Below, one piece after another: positions 48,273 to 57,257 of a stretch of DNA of 64,000 bases. This DNA comes from Sphingobacteriales bacterium (GTDB lineage Bacteria; Bacteroidota; Bacteroidia; Chitinophagales; UBA2359). The stretch covers positions 37,323 to 101,322 of the forward strand of contig JADKCK010000019.1 of NCBI GenBank assembly GCA_016718845.1, in the 5' to 3' direction. The position numbers were made by a program, and so were the translations under genes. The notes under the pieces were generated by a model, which saw nothing but the letters and a program-made list of their open reading frames with translations, made no database searches and was not told the DNA's origin. Positions within the stretch are counted from its first letter, which is position 1, and the number at the start of each line of letters is the position of its first letter.

Positions 48273-48416
48273 AACCAACAAAATAGCGTTTTTATCGCAC
48301 TTGCACTTTTTGAGCCTCCGACCGCGACACCCGTCGCATGACGCGACAAATCTTCAAAAAGCCTCAAAAAGCACCCTAAAAACCATCATCTACCCTAAAT
48401 TAAACCATAAAACACC

Positions 48417-48890
48417 ATCGAAACCTTAATCATCGACCAAAATACTTCGAAAGCCGAGCGGTACGAGCAGTTGCTGCCGCAAATACAATCGGTGATTGCC
48501 CTTGAGACCGATTTGATAGCCAATCTTGCCAATATAACCGCCATGTTGCAACAGGCATTTGGCTTTTTTTGGGTAGGCTTTTATCGAACTGTCAACCAAA
48601 ACGAATTGGTTTTGGGACCTTTTCAGGGTACCTTGGCTTGCACGCGCATTGCTTTTGGCAAGGGTGTATGTGGCGGCTGCACAGCAACAAAAAACCATTA
48701 TTGTGCCTGATGTCGATTTATTTGAAGGACATATAGCCTAGGTAGTTTGTCGCGCTCCGAAATTGTTGTACCTTTGCTGCACCAAGGCAAAACTGTTTTG
48801 GTGCTGGATATAGATAGCACCGAACTAAACACTTTTGACACCACCGACCGACACTATTTAGAACAAATTGTTGGGCTGATAAAATTGTAA
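48417..48890 (+). CDS. msrC: GAF-domain free methionine-(R)-sulfoxide reductase (frameshifted, no start codon seen)
   Basis: Reduces free methionine-R-sulfoxide. The three family cysteines can be found: ACTRIAFGKGVCG gives two, and GHIA followed by SRSEIVVPLLHQGKT places the third at a frame change just after GHIA. N-terminal text ETLIIDQNTSKAERYEQLLPQ and FGFFWVGFYRTVNQNELVLGPFQG match the GAF-fold fRMsr family. Breaks occur near 48670 and 48738, and no ATG precedes ETLIIDQ in frame (a TAA does, at about 48408). All pieces are in order and the summed length is about 157 residues, which is normal. It ends two bases before the ATPase gene, suggesting an operon. Confidence 0.72.
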
Positions 48891-48892
48891 AC

Positions 48893-50031
48893 ATGCTCAA
48901 AAAAATAACTATCCAAAACTATAAATCCGTCCAAAACCTAAACATAGAATTGGGGCGCTTTAATGTTTTTATTGGCGAGAATGGTTGCGGCAAAAGCAAC
49001 ATTTTAGAAGCAATAGCCATAGGCAGTGCCGCCCTCGAAAACAAATTAGACAACGAGTTTTAGTAGCACGCGGCATACGTAGTACCGAACCCGATATGAT
49101 GGTATCGCGATTTGATAAGGCTAATTTGGAGAAAAATATTTTGGTTGATTTTGAAGATGACAGAGATAAAAGATTGTCTTTAAAGTTAAACCACTATGAA
49201 CAGGATAATTGGAAAGTACTATCCTACATAGATGACGAAGGAGAAAGGGCAACAGAAAGAATCAATTCAGCTTACAGTACTTTCTCAATAGGTTCAGATT
49301 CCCCTACTTTAAATCAATTCATAAATCACAACAATATCACTCCGTTTCTTATCTACGCCCCCGAAAATTATTTTTTGCGCCGCTTTGAGCAAGAAGGGCA
49401 GATAAGACCATTGGGCATTAGGGGTGAAGGTTTGTTTAAACATTTGGTAGATTTGTTTAGAACACAACCCAACGTGCTACACGAAATAAAAACAAACCTG
49501 AAACTCATTGATTGGTTCGATGATTTTGAGATTCCGCAGGATTTGTTTTTTGGCGAAAAACGCATCAATATCCGCGACCGCTTTTTGCCCAACGATTTAG
49601 CCTATTTTGACCAACGCAGTGCCAACGAAGGTTTTTTGTACCTGCTGTTTTATTTTACGCTGTTCATCAGCCCCAAAACACCTCGCTTTTTTGCCATCGA
49701 CAACATCGACAATGCCCTAAACCCTAAACTCTGCGCCAAACTAATTAGCACCTTAACCAACTTAGCCGCTGTACACCAAAAACAAGTTATTTTAACCACC
49801 CACAACCCAGCTGTTTTAGATGGTTTAGATTTGACCGACAAAAACGCCGTTTTAGATGGCTTAGATTTAACCAACGACAATCAGCGCTTATTTGTTGTGT
49901 ACCGAAATGCCGACGGACACACCACCACAAAACGGGTTATGCCACCCAAAAGCATCGAAGGTGTAACTCCAGTTCGTTTGTCGGAAGCATTTATTAGGGG
50001 CTATCTTGGCGGATTACCAAAAAACTTTTAA
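48893..50031 (+). CDS. AAA/ABC-type ATPase, AAA_21 (RecF/SMC-like) group (one frameshift)
   Basis: The true start is ATG 48893, reading MLKKITIQNYKSVQNLNIEL then the Walker A GENGCGKSN. A break at about 49062 is one T too few in GAGTTTTAG; restoring it yields DNEFLVARGIRS and a 379-residue protein. The C-terminal part has the ABC-like region (RSANEGFLYLLFYFTLF), Walker B FFAIDNIDNALNP and the switch LTTHNPAVLDG. The stretch AVLDGLDLT occurs twice in succession. Such stand-alone ATPases often pair with a small TOPRIM or nuclease gene in defence or repair systems; here the next frame has only 31 codons. Role unknown. Confidence 0.82.
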
Positions 50032-50032
50032 C

Positions 50033-50128
50033 ATGATGTTTCAAGATAAATACACCTCCAAAAATCCAAGTTTCGACATCTTTATTACTCAACTTGTTCA
50101 AAAAACCACCTCACCCAAATCTTTCTAA
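50033..50128 (+). CDS. 31-residue ORF directly after the ATPase gene
   Basis: ATG one base after the ATPase stop, reading MMFQDKYTSKNPSFDIFIT and ending TSPKSF. The position is what one expects for a second operon gene, but the product is very short. It could be the start of a truncated partner or chance. Confidence 0.3.
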   Translation: MMFQDKYTSKNPSFDIFITQLVQKTTSPKSF

Positions 50129-50199
50129 AAAAACAAAAAACTAATACTCACATAAACGGACAGCCGAAAGCCTGTAGCTGTTCTAACAAAAACACAAAA

Positions 50200-50895
50200 A
50201 TGAACAAAATAGTAGCAAACGCCGACGAAGCCATCCGCGACATACAAAGCGGAGCAACCATTATGCTTGGCGGTTTTGGCTTGTGTGGCATCCCCGAAAA
50301 CTGCATTGCAGCCCTTGTACGCAAAGGCATCAACAACCTAACCTGCATATCGAACAATGCAGGTGTTGATAATTTTGGTTTGGGATTTTTACTACACACG
50401 CGTCAAATAAAAAAAATGATTTCGTCGTATGTGGGCGAAAACGCCGAATTTGAACGCCAAGTATTAGCCGGCGAACTTGAAATTGACCTTGTACCACAAG
50501 GCACCCTTGCCGAGCGTATTAGGGCAGGCGGTGCAGGCATACCCGCCTTTTTTACCGCCACAGGCTACGGCACCGAAATAGCCGAAGGTAAAGAAATACG
50601 CAACTTTGACGGGCGTATGTACCTAATGGAACGCGGACTAACCGCCGACTTTGCTATTGTTAAAGCCTGGAAAGGCGATGCCATGGGCAACCTCATCTAC
50701 CGACATGCCGCCCGTAACTTTAACCCCATGATGGCAACCGCTGGCAAAATTACCATTGCCGAAGTAGAAGAAATTGTACCCGTTGGCACCCTCGACCCCG
50801 ACCGAATAGACACGCCAGGTATTTATGTGCAACGCATTTTTGAGGGTATCAACTACGAAAAACGCATCGAACAACGAACAACACGTAAAGCCTAA
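50200..50895 (+). CDS. 3-oxoacid CoA-transferase subunit A
   Basis: Alpha subunit of succinyl-CoA:acetoacetate CoA-transferase (ScoA/AtoD type), which activates ketoacids with CoA. Family text: AIRDIQSGATIMLGGFGLCGIPE, the GGFG-x2-G-x-P motif near residue 25; ISNNAGVDNFGLG; SYVGEN; and PQGTLAERIRAGGAGIPAFFT. 231 residues, complete. The catalytic Glu lies in the B subunit, whose gene normally follows at once. Here a methyltransferase gene follows, so the B subunit must be elsewhere. The name is by family; other acyl-CoA substrates are possible. Confidence 0.9.
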   Translation: MNKIVANADEAIRDIQSGATIMLGGFGLCGIPENCIAALVRKGINNLTCISNNAGVDNFGLGFLLHTRQIKKMISSYVGENAEFERQVLAGELEIDLVPQGTLAERIRAGGAGIPAFFTATGYGTEIAEGKEIRNFDGRMYLMERGLTADFAIVKAWKGDAMGNLIYRHAARNFNPMMATAGKITIAEVEEIVPVGTLDPDRIDTPGIYVQRIFEGINYEKRIEQRTTRKA

Positions 50896-50941
50896 CCGAT
50901 GCATTTATCGCCTACATCATTCATTATCAATAATTAACAAC

Positions 50942-51679
50942 GTGGATTGGTTCGCCGATTGGTTTAACTCGCCTTATTATCACCTGCTGTATCGGCACCG
51001 AAACGATACCGAAGCACAATTATTTATCGACAATTTATTGGCTGTCTTAAAGCCCTTGCCACATACCCATGTTTTAGACTTGGCTTGCGGCAAGGGCAGA
51101 CATGCCCGATATATGGCACAAAAAATGGATTGGGACGTAACAGGTGTCGACCTATCGCCCGAGTCTATTGCTTTTGCACAACAATGGGCATACGGCAATT
51201 TGCATTTTGCGGTGCATGATATGCGCCAAGTGTTTAAAGCCAACGCCTTCGATTATGTGTTTAACTTTTTTACCAGCTTTGGCTATTTTGATAACAATGC
51301 CGAAAACCACCAAACAATAGCCGCCATACATGCCTCGCTGAAACCAAACGGCTATTTGGTCATCGATTTTTTTAACGCCCACAAAGTAATTAACAACTTA
51401 GTACCCGCCGAACAACAAATAATAGAGGGCGTACAGTTTGATATTACACGCGAAATGATAGGACAACACATTGTAAAAACAATTAGGGTTACAGACACCG
51501 CTAAACAATTTAAACAAACATTTACCGAACGCGTGCAAGCCATTACCCTCGAAGATTTTACCGATTATCTGACCCAAAATGGCTTTGCCATATACCAAGT
51601 GTGGGGCAACTACGCCCTGCGACCGTTTAACTTAACCACATCGGATAGGCTTATTTTTGGTAGCTCAGTCAATTATTGA
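50942..51679 (+). CDS. Class I SAM-dependent methyltransferase
   Basis: Rossmann-fold methyltransferase of the methyltransf_25/11 type. I place the start at GTG 50942 (VDWFADWFNSPYYHLLY), because the open frame upstream overlaps the CoA-transferase gene and reads as non-family text. Motif I is VLDLACGKGRHARYM at about residue 42, motif II VTGVDLSPESI, and motif IV DYVFNFFTSFGYF. 245 residues. The DWF-x-SPYYHxLY opening is common in a Bacteroidota methyltransferase family of unknown small-molecule substrate. It is 46 bp downstream of the CoA-transferase gene, perhaps co-transcribed. Confidence 0.85.
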   Translation: MDWFADWFNSPYYHLLYRHRNDTEAQLFIDNLLAVLKPLPHTHVLDLACGKGRHARYMAQKMDWDVTGVDLSPESIAFAQQWAYGNLHFAVHDMRQVFKANAFDYVFNFFTSFGYFDNNAENHQTIAAIHASLKPNGYLVIDFFNAHKVINNLVPAEQQIIEGVQFDITREMIGQHIVKTIRVTDTAKQFKQTFTERVQAITLEDFTDYLTQNGFAIYQVWGNYALRPFNLTTSDRLIFGSSVNY

Positions 51680-51925
51680 TTATTGATTATTAATTATGTA
51701 GAGCAACTTGTGGCTACTCAATCTAATATTGTTGATGGAGATAAACGAATTTTAGGTTTCCATGGGAGTGTGATATGATCATTTTTCCATAAAAAATGGA
51801 CAAGGGCATTTGCTATCAATTAAGCCAAACTCAAAAATTTTTACTCGACGGTATTGAGTTGAATTATCATCAAATTAATCTAAATTTTACAAATTTCATC
51901 TTTACTATTAACCCAATATTAAGCT

Positions 51926-52231
51926 ATGGAAAAAGAAAATGCTGTAATCGACGGTAGTTTTTCATTGGCAATACGTATTGTTAATTTATACAAATACCTT
52001 ACTGTCGACAAAAAAGAATTTGTACTTAGCAAACAACTTCTTCGGTCAGGAACTTCGGTCGGGGCAAACATACGCGAAGCACAGCACGCACAAACAACCG
52101 CCGATTTTTTACACAAATTAAGTATTGCACAAAAAGAGTGCGAAGAAACCAAGTATTGGTTAGAGCTATTAAACGCTACCGATTATTTATCTACTTCACA
52201 ACTCGTGTTACAAAAATTATTCAAAATATGA
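51926..52231 (+). CDS. Four-helix-bundle protein (23S rRNA intervening-sequence protein family)
   Basis: 101 residues. The pattern FSLAIRIVNLYKYLT, then KQLLRSGTSVGANIREAQHA, then DFLHKLSIAQKECEETKYWLELL is the S23/IVP family signature; many bacterial genomes carry such proteins away from rRNA genes, and their function is not known. The last helix is short (ending LQKLFKI) compared with the usual 115-120 residues, so a late frameshift is possible. No 23S rRNA is in the window. It is flanked by AT-rich spacers. Confidence 0.85.
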   Translation: MEKENAVIDGSFSLAIRIVNLYKYLTVDKKEFVLSKQLLRSGTSVGANIREAQHAQTTADFLHKLSIAQKECEETKYWLELLNATDYLSTSQLVLQKLFKI

Positions 52232-52577
52232 ACAATCCGCATACAAAAGTAATAAATAGCCATACAAACCAATTGCTATCACCACTAAACAAAACAGAAT
52301 AAATAGTAAATAACCTCACGCTATTTGTCTTTCACCCCTTACAATTTGCATCTTGCCATTTGCTGTGATGTGCAACGGATAACAACATTTAGTGGCTTTG
52401 TTAAGACGTAAAACAGTTTTAGGACAGGTAAATCTAAACATTTACTCCTTACAATTTACCATAAAATCTTTTAACGGCATTATATTACAAATATACCATT
52501 TTATTCACTTGTTCAATTGTCCAACTATTTAGGAACATGCTAAAAATAATTCATAATCAATAATTAATAATAAATAA
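52232..52577. other. Intergenic stretch, 346 bp
   Basis: No gene seen. It contains two CTTACAATTT segments (near 52340 and 52450), related to the repeat cluster at 53850, and ends in TAATAATTAAT-type AT repeats directly before the TTG start of the PAP2 gene. Confidence 0.45.
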
Positions 52578-53147
52578 TTGAACTACGACTATCAACTCTT
52601 CTATCTGCTCAATCATCAGTTAACCAATCCGTTTTTCGATTGGCTGATGCCTTTGGCTCGCAACCAATACTTTTGGTCGCCCTTGTATTTATTTGTACTG
52701 GTTTATTTGTTTATCAATTACCCACGCCGCACCGCTTGGATAGTGCTGATAGGTGCGCTTATTACCTTTGCCCTTAGCGACCAACTATCGGCAAGTGTTA
52801 TAAAACCCTTAGTAGGTAGGTTGCGCCCCTGCCGCGACCCGCAAATTATGGCAGTAGTAAACTCATTAGTACCTTGTGGGTCGGGTAAAAGTTTTGTCTC
52901 CTCTCATGCAGCCAATCATTTTGCTATAGCTACTTACTTCTCGTTGTTGGTATCTAACAACCGTTTTACTTTTTTTGCTATGCTTTGGGCAATGTTAGTG
53001 GGCTACGGACAAATTTATGTAGGTTTGCATTTTCCTGCCGATGTTTTAGGCGGCGCTTTACTTGGCATACTAGTTGCTTTAGTTACTGTAACCTTTACAC
53101 AACGCTATTTAGCCCTGCCTACAGCTACTTTTAATCCCCCTACATAA
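52578..53147 (+). CDS. PAP2-superfamily membrane phosphatase
   Basis: A 189-residue integral membrane lipid phosphatase. The three PAP2 motifs are present: K-x6-RP in KPLVGRLRP, SFVSSHAANH (the S-x3-H motif) and GQIYVGLHFPADVLGG (the R-less form of SRx5HxxxD with His and Asp). Five or six hydrophobic helices (FVLVYLFINY, WIVLIGALITFALS, FAMLWAMLVGY, LLGILVALVTV). It may recycle undecaprenyl diphosphate or dephosphorylate lipid A precursors; the sequence does not decide. The start is TTG 52578, since the next ATG would delete the first helix. The NUDIX gene begins 26 bp downstream and is likely co-transcribed. Confidence 0.87.
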   Translation: MNYDYQLFYLLNHQLTNPFFDWLMPLARNQYFWSPLYLFVLVYLFINYPRRTAWIVLIGALITFALSDQLSASVIKPLVGRLRPCRDPQIMAVVNSLVPCGSGKSFVSSHAANHFAIATYFSLLVSNNRFTFFAMLWAMLVGYGQIYVGLHFPADVLGGALLGILVALVTVTFTQRYLALPTATFNPPT

Positions 53148-53173
53148 TATCCATTAACTGTTTACAACCAAAC

Positions 53174-53668
53174 ATGAACAAAGACCAGCGCCTACGACTA
53201 CATGTTGCCAGCTTAATTGTAGAACACAATGGCGAAATATTGATGCTCAAGAAAAAAGAAAATCGCGGCGGCGAGTATGGTTTGGTTGGCGGACGTATAG
53301 AAGCCAACGAATCGGCTATGCAAGCGTTAATACGCGAAAGCCTCGAAGAGGCAGGCATTATACTTCAACCGCAAAATTTGCAATTAGCATTGGTTATTCA
53401 TCGGCAACGCCTCGATTATACAACGGTTCATTTCTTTTTTAAAGCCACCGAATGGGAAGGGCAAATAGAAAACAAAGAACCCCACAAATGCGAACACCTA
53501 AAATGGGTGGATATTACAAAACTACCCGACAATACAGCATCGGTCATAAAAACAGGTGTTAAAGCCTATCTAAAAGGAAAAACCTACGACGAAATGGGCT
53601 TTAGACGAAATAACCCCAATAAAGCCGATAAACTAAAACGCTTTAAACCCCACGATACCAACCATTAA
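53174..53668 (+). CDS. NUDIX hydrolase
   Basis: 164 residues. A complete NUDIX box occurs at about 40-62: GGRIEANESAMQALIRESLEEAG, given here as G-x5-E-x7-RESLEEAGI. The preceding strand VASLIVEHNGEILMLKKKE and the following AFFF-like VHFFFKATEWEGQIENKE fit an MutT/NUDIX-type enzyme acting on nucleoside diphosphate linkages. A C-terminal KAYLKGKTYDEMGFRR extension is unassigned. Substrate unknown. It follows the PAP2 gene closely and ends in a strong terminator. Confidence 0.88.
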   Translation: MNKDQRLRLHVASLIVEHNGEILMLKKKENRGGEYGLVGGRIEANESAMQALIRESLEEAGIILQPQNLQLALVIHRQRLDYTTVHFFFKATEWEGQIENKEPHKCEHLKWVDITKLPDNTASVIKTGVKAYLKGKTYDEMGFRRNNPNKADKLKRFKPHDTNH

Positions 53669-53712
53669 AAAACACTGCCCAACAATACATTTGCTGCGGC
53701 AGTGTTTTTTGT
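53667..53712 (+). terminator. Terminator of the PAP2-NUDIX unit
   Basis: AAAAAACACTGCC (53667-53679) pairs with GGCAGTGTTTTTT (53698-53710) around an 18-nt loop. Confidence 0.82.
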
Positions 53713-53741
53713 TGCCTTTTTCAAACAATTATGGCGATGAA

Positions 53742-53773
53742 TTGTTACAATTGCAAAAAAAACGCTACATTTG
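53742..53773 (+). promoter_or_regulatory. Promoter of the alpha-amylase gene
   Basis: TTG at 53742-53744, 21 nt, TACATTTG at 53766-53773, a good -33/-7 match. The start codon is 148 bp downstream, behind the repeat cluster. Confidence 0.5.
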
Positions 53774-53849
53774 TACGCCTCTACAACAAACAATAGTACA
53801 TGCCTGCAAAACGACAGTTAGTACCCACCAATTTTTGTAGTAACACCAA

Positions 53850-53918
53850 AAACAATTTACAATTTACACCTTTACAATTTACCCTTTACAATTTAATTTA
53901 CCCTTTACAATTTGCTTA
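53850..53918. repeat. TTTACAATTTACCC tandem repeats in the amylase leader
   Basis: Four to five near-copies of CCTTTACAATTTA stand between the promoter and the start codon at 53921. Related single copies lie near 52340 and 52450. Adds about 65 nt to the leader. Confidence 0.7.
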
Positions 53919-53920
53919 CC

Positions 53921-56761
53921 ATGAAGAAACCATTTATCTACACCTTTTTTCTTTGGGCAATGCTACACCATGTAACAACTGTTGCCCAAGTTATTGTCAC
54001 CACACCTGCTTTTCCAACCGACAACGAACCCCTTACCATTACCTTTGATGCCACACAGGGCAGCGGTGGCTTGGCAAGCTACACCGGCGATGTGTATGCA
54101 CACACAGGTGTTATTACCAACCTAAGCAGCAGCAACAGCGATTGGAAATACGTAAAAACTAACTGGGGACAAAATACCGCCGAAACCAAACTAACTTCAT
54201 TAGGTAACCATTTGTATAGCCTACAAATTAACCCCTCTGTACGCCAATACTACAACGTACCTGCATCAGAAACCATCTTAAAAATGGCGTTTGTGTTTCG
54301 CAGCGCCACACAAGTAGCGGGGCAATGGCTCGAGGGTAAAACCGATGCTGGCGGCGACATTTTTGCCAATATTTACGAAGCAAGCATCAATGTGCAAATC
54401 TTTACACCCGATATTAACCCCTATATCGTACAACAAGACGAGCAATTTAACTTCTCGGCTGGCTCGTCTTATGCCGATTCTATGTTCCTGTACCTCAACA
54501 ATACCTTAATTACATCAACCAATCAAGCCACCATTAACCAAAATATTACCGCCACCAACTCGGGCGTTAACTGGCTAAAAGTTGCCGCAAAAAATGCCAC
54601 TAGCATCGTCTACGACTCAACTTACTTTTTTGTGCGCCCGCCCGTTGTAACGGCATCACTGCCCGCAGGTATCAAAAATGGGGCTAATTATGTAAACGAT
54701 AATACCGTTGTATTAGCACTATATGCCCCATTTAAAGAATATGCCTTTGTTATTGGCGATATGAACGACTGGCAAGTATCCGAAAGTGCCTATATGAACC
54801 GCACCCCCGACGGTAATTGGTATTGGATACAGATAGACAACGTAATACCTCAACAAGAGTATGCCTACCAATATTTTGTTGATGGTACCTTGCGCATCGC
54901 CGACCCATATACCCAAAAGGTACTCGACCCTTGGAACGACCAATATATAACCCCTGCCACTTATCCCAACTTAAAACCTTATCCAACAGGACAAACAACA
55001 GGTATTGTATCGGTGTTTCAAACAGCCGAAACCCCTTATCAGTGGCAAAACACTAGCTTTGTACCACCCAGTAAAACCGACTTAGTTGTCTACGAACTGC
55101 TTGTGCGCGATTTTACAACCCAACATAGCTACCAAGCCATAATAGATACCCTACAATACCTAAAAACATTGGGCATAAACGCCATAGAACTAATGCCCGT
55201 TACCGAATTTGAAGGCAACCAAAGTTGGGGCTACAACATGTCGTTTATGTTTGCGGGCGATAAATACTATGGCACTAAAAACGACCTTAAAGAACTAATA
55301 GACGAAGCTCATGGCATGGGTATTGCCGTTATTTTTGATATTGTGCTTAACCACCAATTTGGACAAAGCCCCCTAGCACAACTGTGGTGGAACGGAACTC
55401 AACCCGCTGCCAATAGCCCTTATTTTAATCCCGTAGCTAAACACGATTTTAATGTGGGCTACGACATGAACCACGAAAGTATAGCCACCCAACAATTTTT
55501 TACCGACATAACCCGCTTTTGGATAGAAGAATACCACGCCGACGGCTACCGATTTGACCTATCAAAGGGTTTTACACAGATAAACACCCTAGGCAATACC
55601 AATTTGTGGGGTCAATACGACCAATCGCGTATCAATATCTGGAAAAGATACGCCGACTCGATATGGCTTACTAAACCCGATGCTTACCTTATCTTAGAGC
55701 ATTTAGCCGACAACAGCGAAGAAAAAATACTGGCAAACTACGGCTTGATGCTTTGGGGAAACATGAACTATAATTACGCCCAAAACGCTATGGCATACAG
55801 CGACCAATCGGATATAAGCTGGGCATCGTACAAAACCCGATTGTGGAACGACCCACATTTGGTGTCTTATATGGAAAGCCACGACGAAGAACGCATGGCA
55901 TACCGATGCCTACAGTATGGCAACCAAAATGTGGCAACGGGCTACAACATCAAAAACCTATCAACTGCCTTGCAACGCATCGAGCTTGCCGCAGCTTTCT
56001 ACTTTACCATTCCGGGTCCTAAAATGATTTGGCAGTTTGGCGAGTTAGGTTACGATTATAGCATTGACTACAACGGCAGAACAGGCAATAAACCAGTACG
56101 ATGGGACTATTACTACAATGCCAACCGCAAAAGATTGTACGACGTGTTTGCCGCTTTAATTAAAATAAAAACCGAACAAACAACCTTCGAAACCACCGAC
56201 TTTTCTTTGTCTGTATCGGGTTTGCAAAAACGCATTACCCTAAATAACCCCAGCATGAACCTTGCTGCTATTGGCAACTTTGCCGTTACGTCGTCGAGTA
56301 TTAGCGCTAATTTTCAACATACAGGCACTTGGTACAACTACTTTACAGGCGATGCTGTTGAAATAAACAACCAATTTGCCCTGCTACCTTTGCAAGCTGG
56401 CGAGTACAAAATTTTTACCGACCAACCCCTAAGCATACCCGATGTATCAACAGGCATGACCCAAATAGACCCGCAAAATACCACTAACGGCATCTGGACG
56501 GTTGCCTACCCAAACCCCTCTGATACAGGTTTTACCATAGAAATTGAAGTAACAGAGCCTATTGCCGATGTGCAACTGCAAATAACTAACCTAATGGGGC
56601 AACACATAGCCACCCTATACCAAGGCAAACTAACAAATGGTGGCTATGCCCTAACATGGGACGCCACCACCGACAAAGGAGCCGTCTTGCCACAAGGTAC
56701 TTACCTATACAAACTGCAAATTGGCAATAAATTGGTTGCTAAAAAATTGATGATTAACTAA
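53921..56761 (+). CDS. Secreted GH13 alpha-amylase-family protein with T9SS sorting domain
   Basis: 946 residues. I start at ATG 53921 (MKKPFIYTFFLWAMLHHVTT, signal peptide); an upstream TTG frame adds only three residues. After two N-terminal beta domains (one starch-binding-like, TITFDATQGSGG; one isoamylase-N-like, APFKEYAFVIGDMNDWQ) comes a TIM barrel: ELMPVTEFEGNQSWGYN, then nucleophile D546 in GYRFDLSKGF, acid/base E593 in LILEHLADN and D655 in SHDEERM. The C-terminus (about 870-946) is a type A sorting domain with a FlgD-like Ig fold (TNLMGQHIATLYQG, PQGTYLYKLQIG). It should cleave alpha-glucans outside the cell. No SusC/D pair is adjacent. Confidence 0.92.
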   Translation: MKKPFIYTFFLWAMLHHVTTVAQVIVTTPAFPTDNEPLTITFDATQGSGGLASYTGDVYAHTGVITNLSSSNSDWKYVKTNWGQNTAETKLTSLGNHLYSLQINPSVRQYYNVPASETILKMAFVFRSATQVAGQWLEGKTDAGGDIFANIYEASINVQIFTPDINPYIVQQDEQFNFSAGSSYADSMFLYLNNTLITSTNQATINQNITATNSGVNWLKVAAKNATSIVYDSTYFFVRPPVVTASLPAGIKNGANYVNDNTVVLALYAPFKEYAFVIGDMNDWQVSESAYMNRTPDGNWYWIQIDNVIPQQEYAYQYFVDGTLRIADPYTQKVLDPWNDQYITPATYPNLKPYPTGQTTGIVSVFQTAETPYQWQNTSFVPPSKTDLVVYELLVRDFTTQHSYQAIIDTLQYLKTLGINAIELMPVTEFEGNQSWGYNMSFMFAGDKYYGTKNDLKELIDEAHGMGIAVIFDIVLNHQFGQSPLAQLWWNGTQPAANSPYFNPVAKHDFNVGYDMNHESIATQQFFTDITRFWIEEYHADGYRFDLSKGFTQINTLGNTNLWGQYDQSRINIWKRYADSIWLTKPDAYLILEHLADNSEEKILANYGLMLWGNMNYNYAQNAMAYSDQSDISWASYKTRLWNDPHLVSYMESHDEERMAYRCLQYGNQNVATGYNIKNLSTALQRIELAAAFYFTIPGPKMIWQFGELGYDYSIDYNGRTGNKPVRWDYYYNANRKRLYDVFAALIKIKTEQTTFETTDFSLSVSGLQKRITLNNPSMNLAAIGNFAVTSSSISANFQHTGTWYNYFTGDAVEINNQFALLPLQAGEYKIFTDQPLSIPDVSTGMTQIDPQNTTNGIWTVAYPNPSDTGFTIEIEVTEPIADVQLQITNLMGQHIATLYQGKLTNGGYALTWDATTDKGAVLPQGTYLYKLQIGNKLVAKKLMIN

Positions 56762-56766
56762 ATAAC

Positions 56767-56945
56767 TTATGCTATACATAAGAGGACACAGATTTTATGG
56801 ATTTGACACGGATTTTATGAATTATCTAGTAGATATCTATTAAAAACCAAATCAATCTAAAATTAACCTCCCTATCACCATAAGGCGGATAAAAAATCCA
56901 TCTTAATCCGTGTGTAATCTGTTTTATCTGTGTCCTGAATAAACA
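56767..56945. repeat. Foldback (MITE-like) element, copy 2, about 180 bp
   Basis: Its left end matches the left end of the 29566 element at 19 of 23 positions. The 28-bp inner arms lie at 56784-56811 and 56908-56935 and are complementary with several mismatches. The interior is shorter and has no reading frame. The right outer repeat is degenerate. Confidence 0.7.
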
Positions 56946-57017
56946 CCCTCTCTAACGAGGCTAAAAATATCGCTTTTGCTTAACGAGTGATAAACGCAAA
57001 TTTGCATTTATTGCAAC

Positions 57018-57069
57018 AAAACGAGCCATAAAAACAGTACAAAATGCTGTTCTTATGGCTCGTTTTTTT
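57018..57069. terminator. Bidirectional terminator
   Basis: AAAACGAGCCATAA followed by AACAG (57018-57036) pairs with CTGTTCTTATGGCTCGTTTT (57045-57064), nearly perfectly, with a T-run. It lies between the amylase gene and the convergent TMTC-like gene. Confidence 0.85.
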
Positions 57070-57087
57070 TTGTTCCATTCCCTGCTC

Positions 57088-57240
57088 CATAGGTGCATAA
57101 TATCGGTAGATAATATGGGTAGGCGTGATATGGGTAGCCCCGTTAGGGGCGTGATATCGGTAGATGCTCCGTAGGTGCATAATATGGGTAGCCCCGTTAG
57201 GGGTGTGATATCGGTAGGCGTGATATCGGCAATGATTTTT
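57088..57240. repeat. GCCCCGTTAGGGGC-type interspersed repeats
   Basis: Two hairpins GCCCCGTTAGGGGC/T (near 57138 and 57192) alternate with GCTCCGTAGGTGC (near 57166; also CTCCATAGGTGC at 57089) and the linkers ATATGGGTAG and ATATCGGTAG. Each core is a short imperfect palindrome. The unit pattern is REP-like. No gene is seen in the block, which fills the gap to the gene end at 57258. Confidence 0.75.
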
Positions 57241-57257
57241 TTGTGGCATCAAACACA

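Noticed and set aside
51926..52231. Evidence for a nearby 23S rRNA with an intervening sequence
   Set aside because: Only the protein family is shared; no rRNA sequence is in the window.
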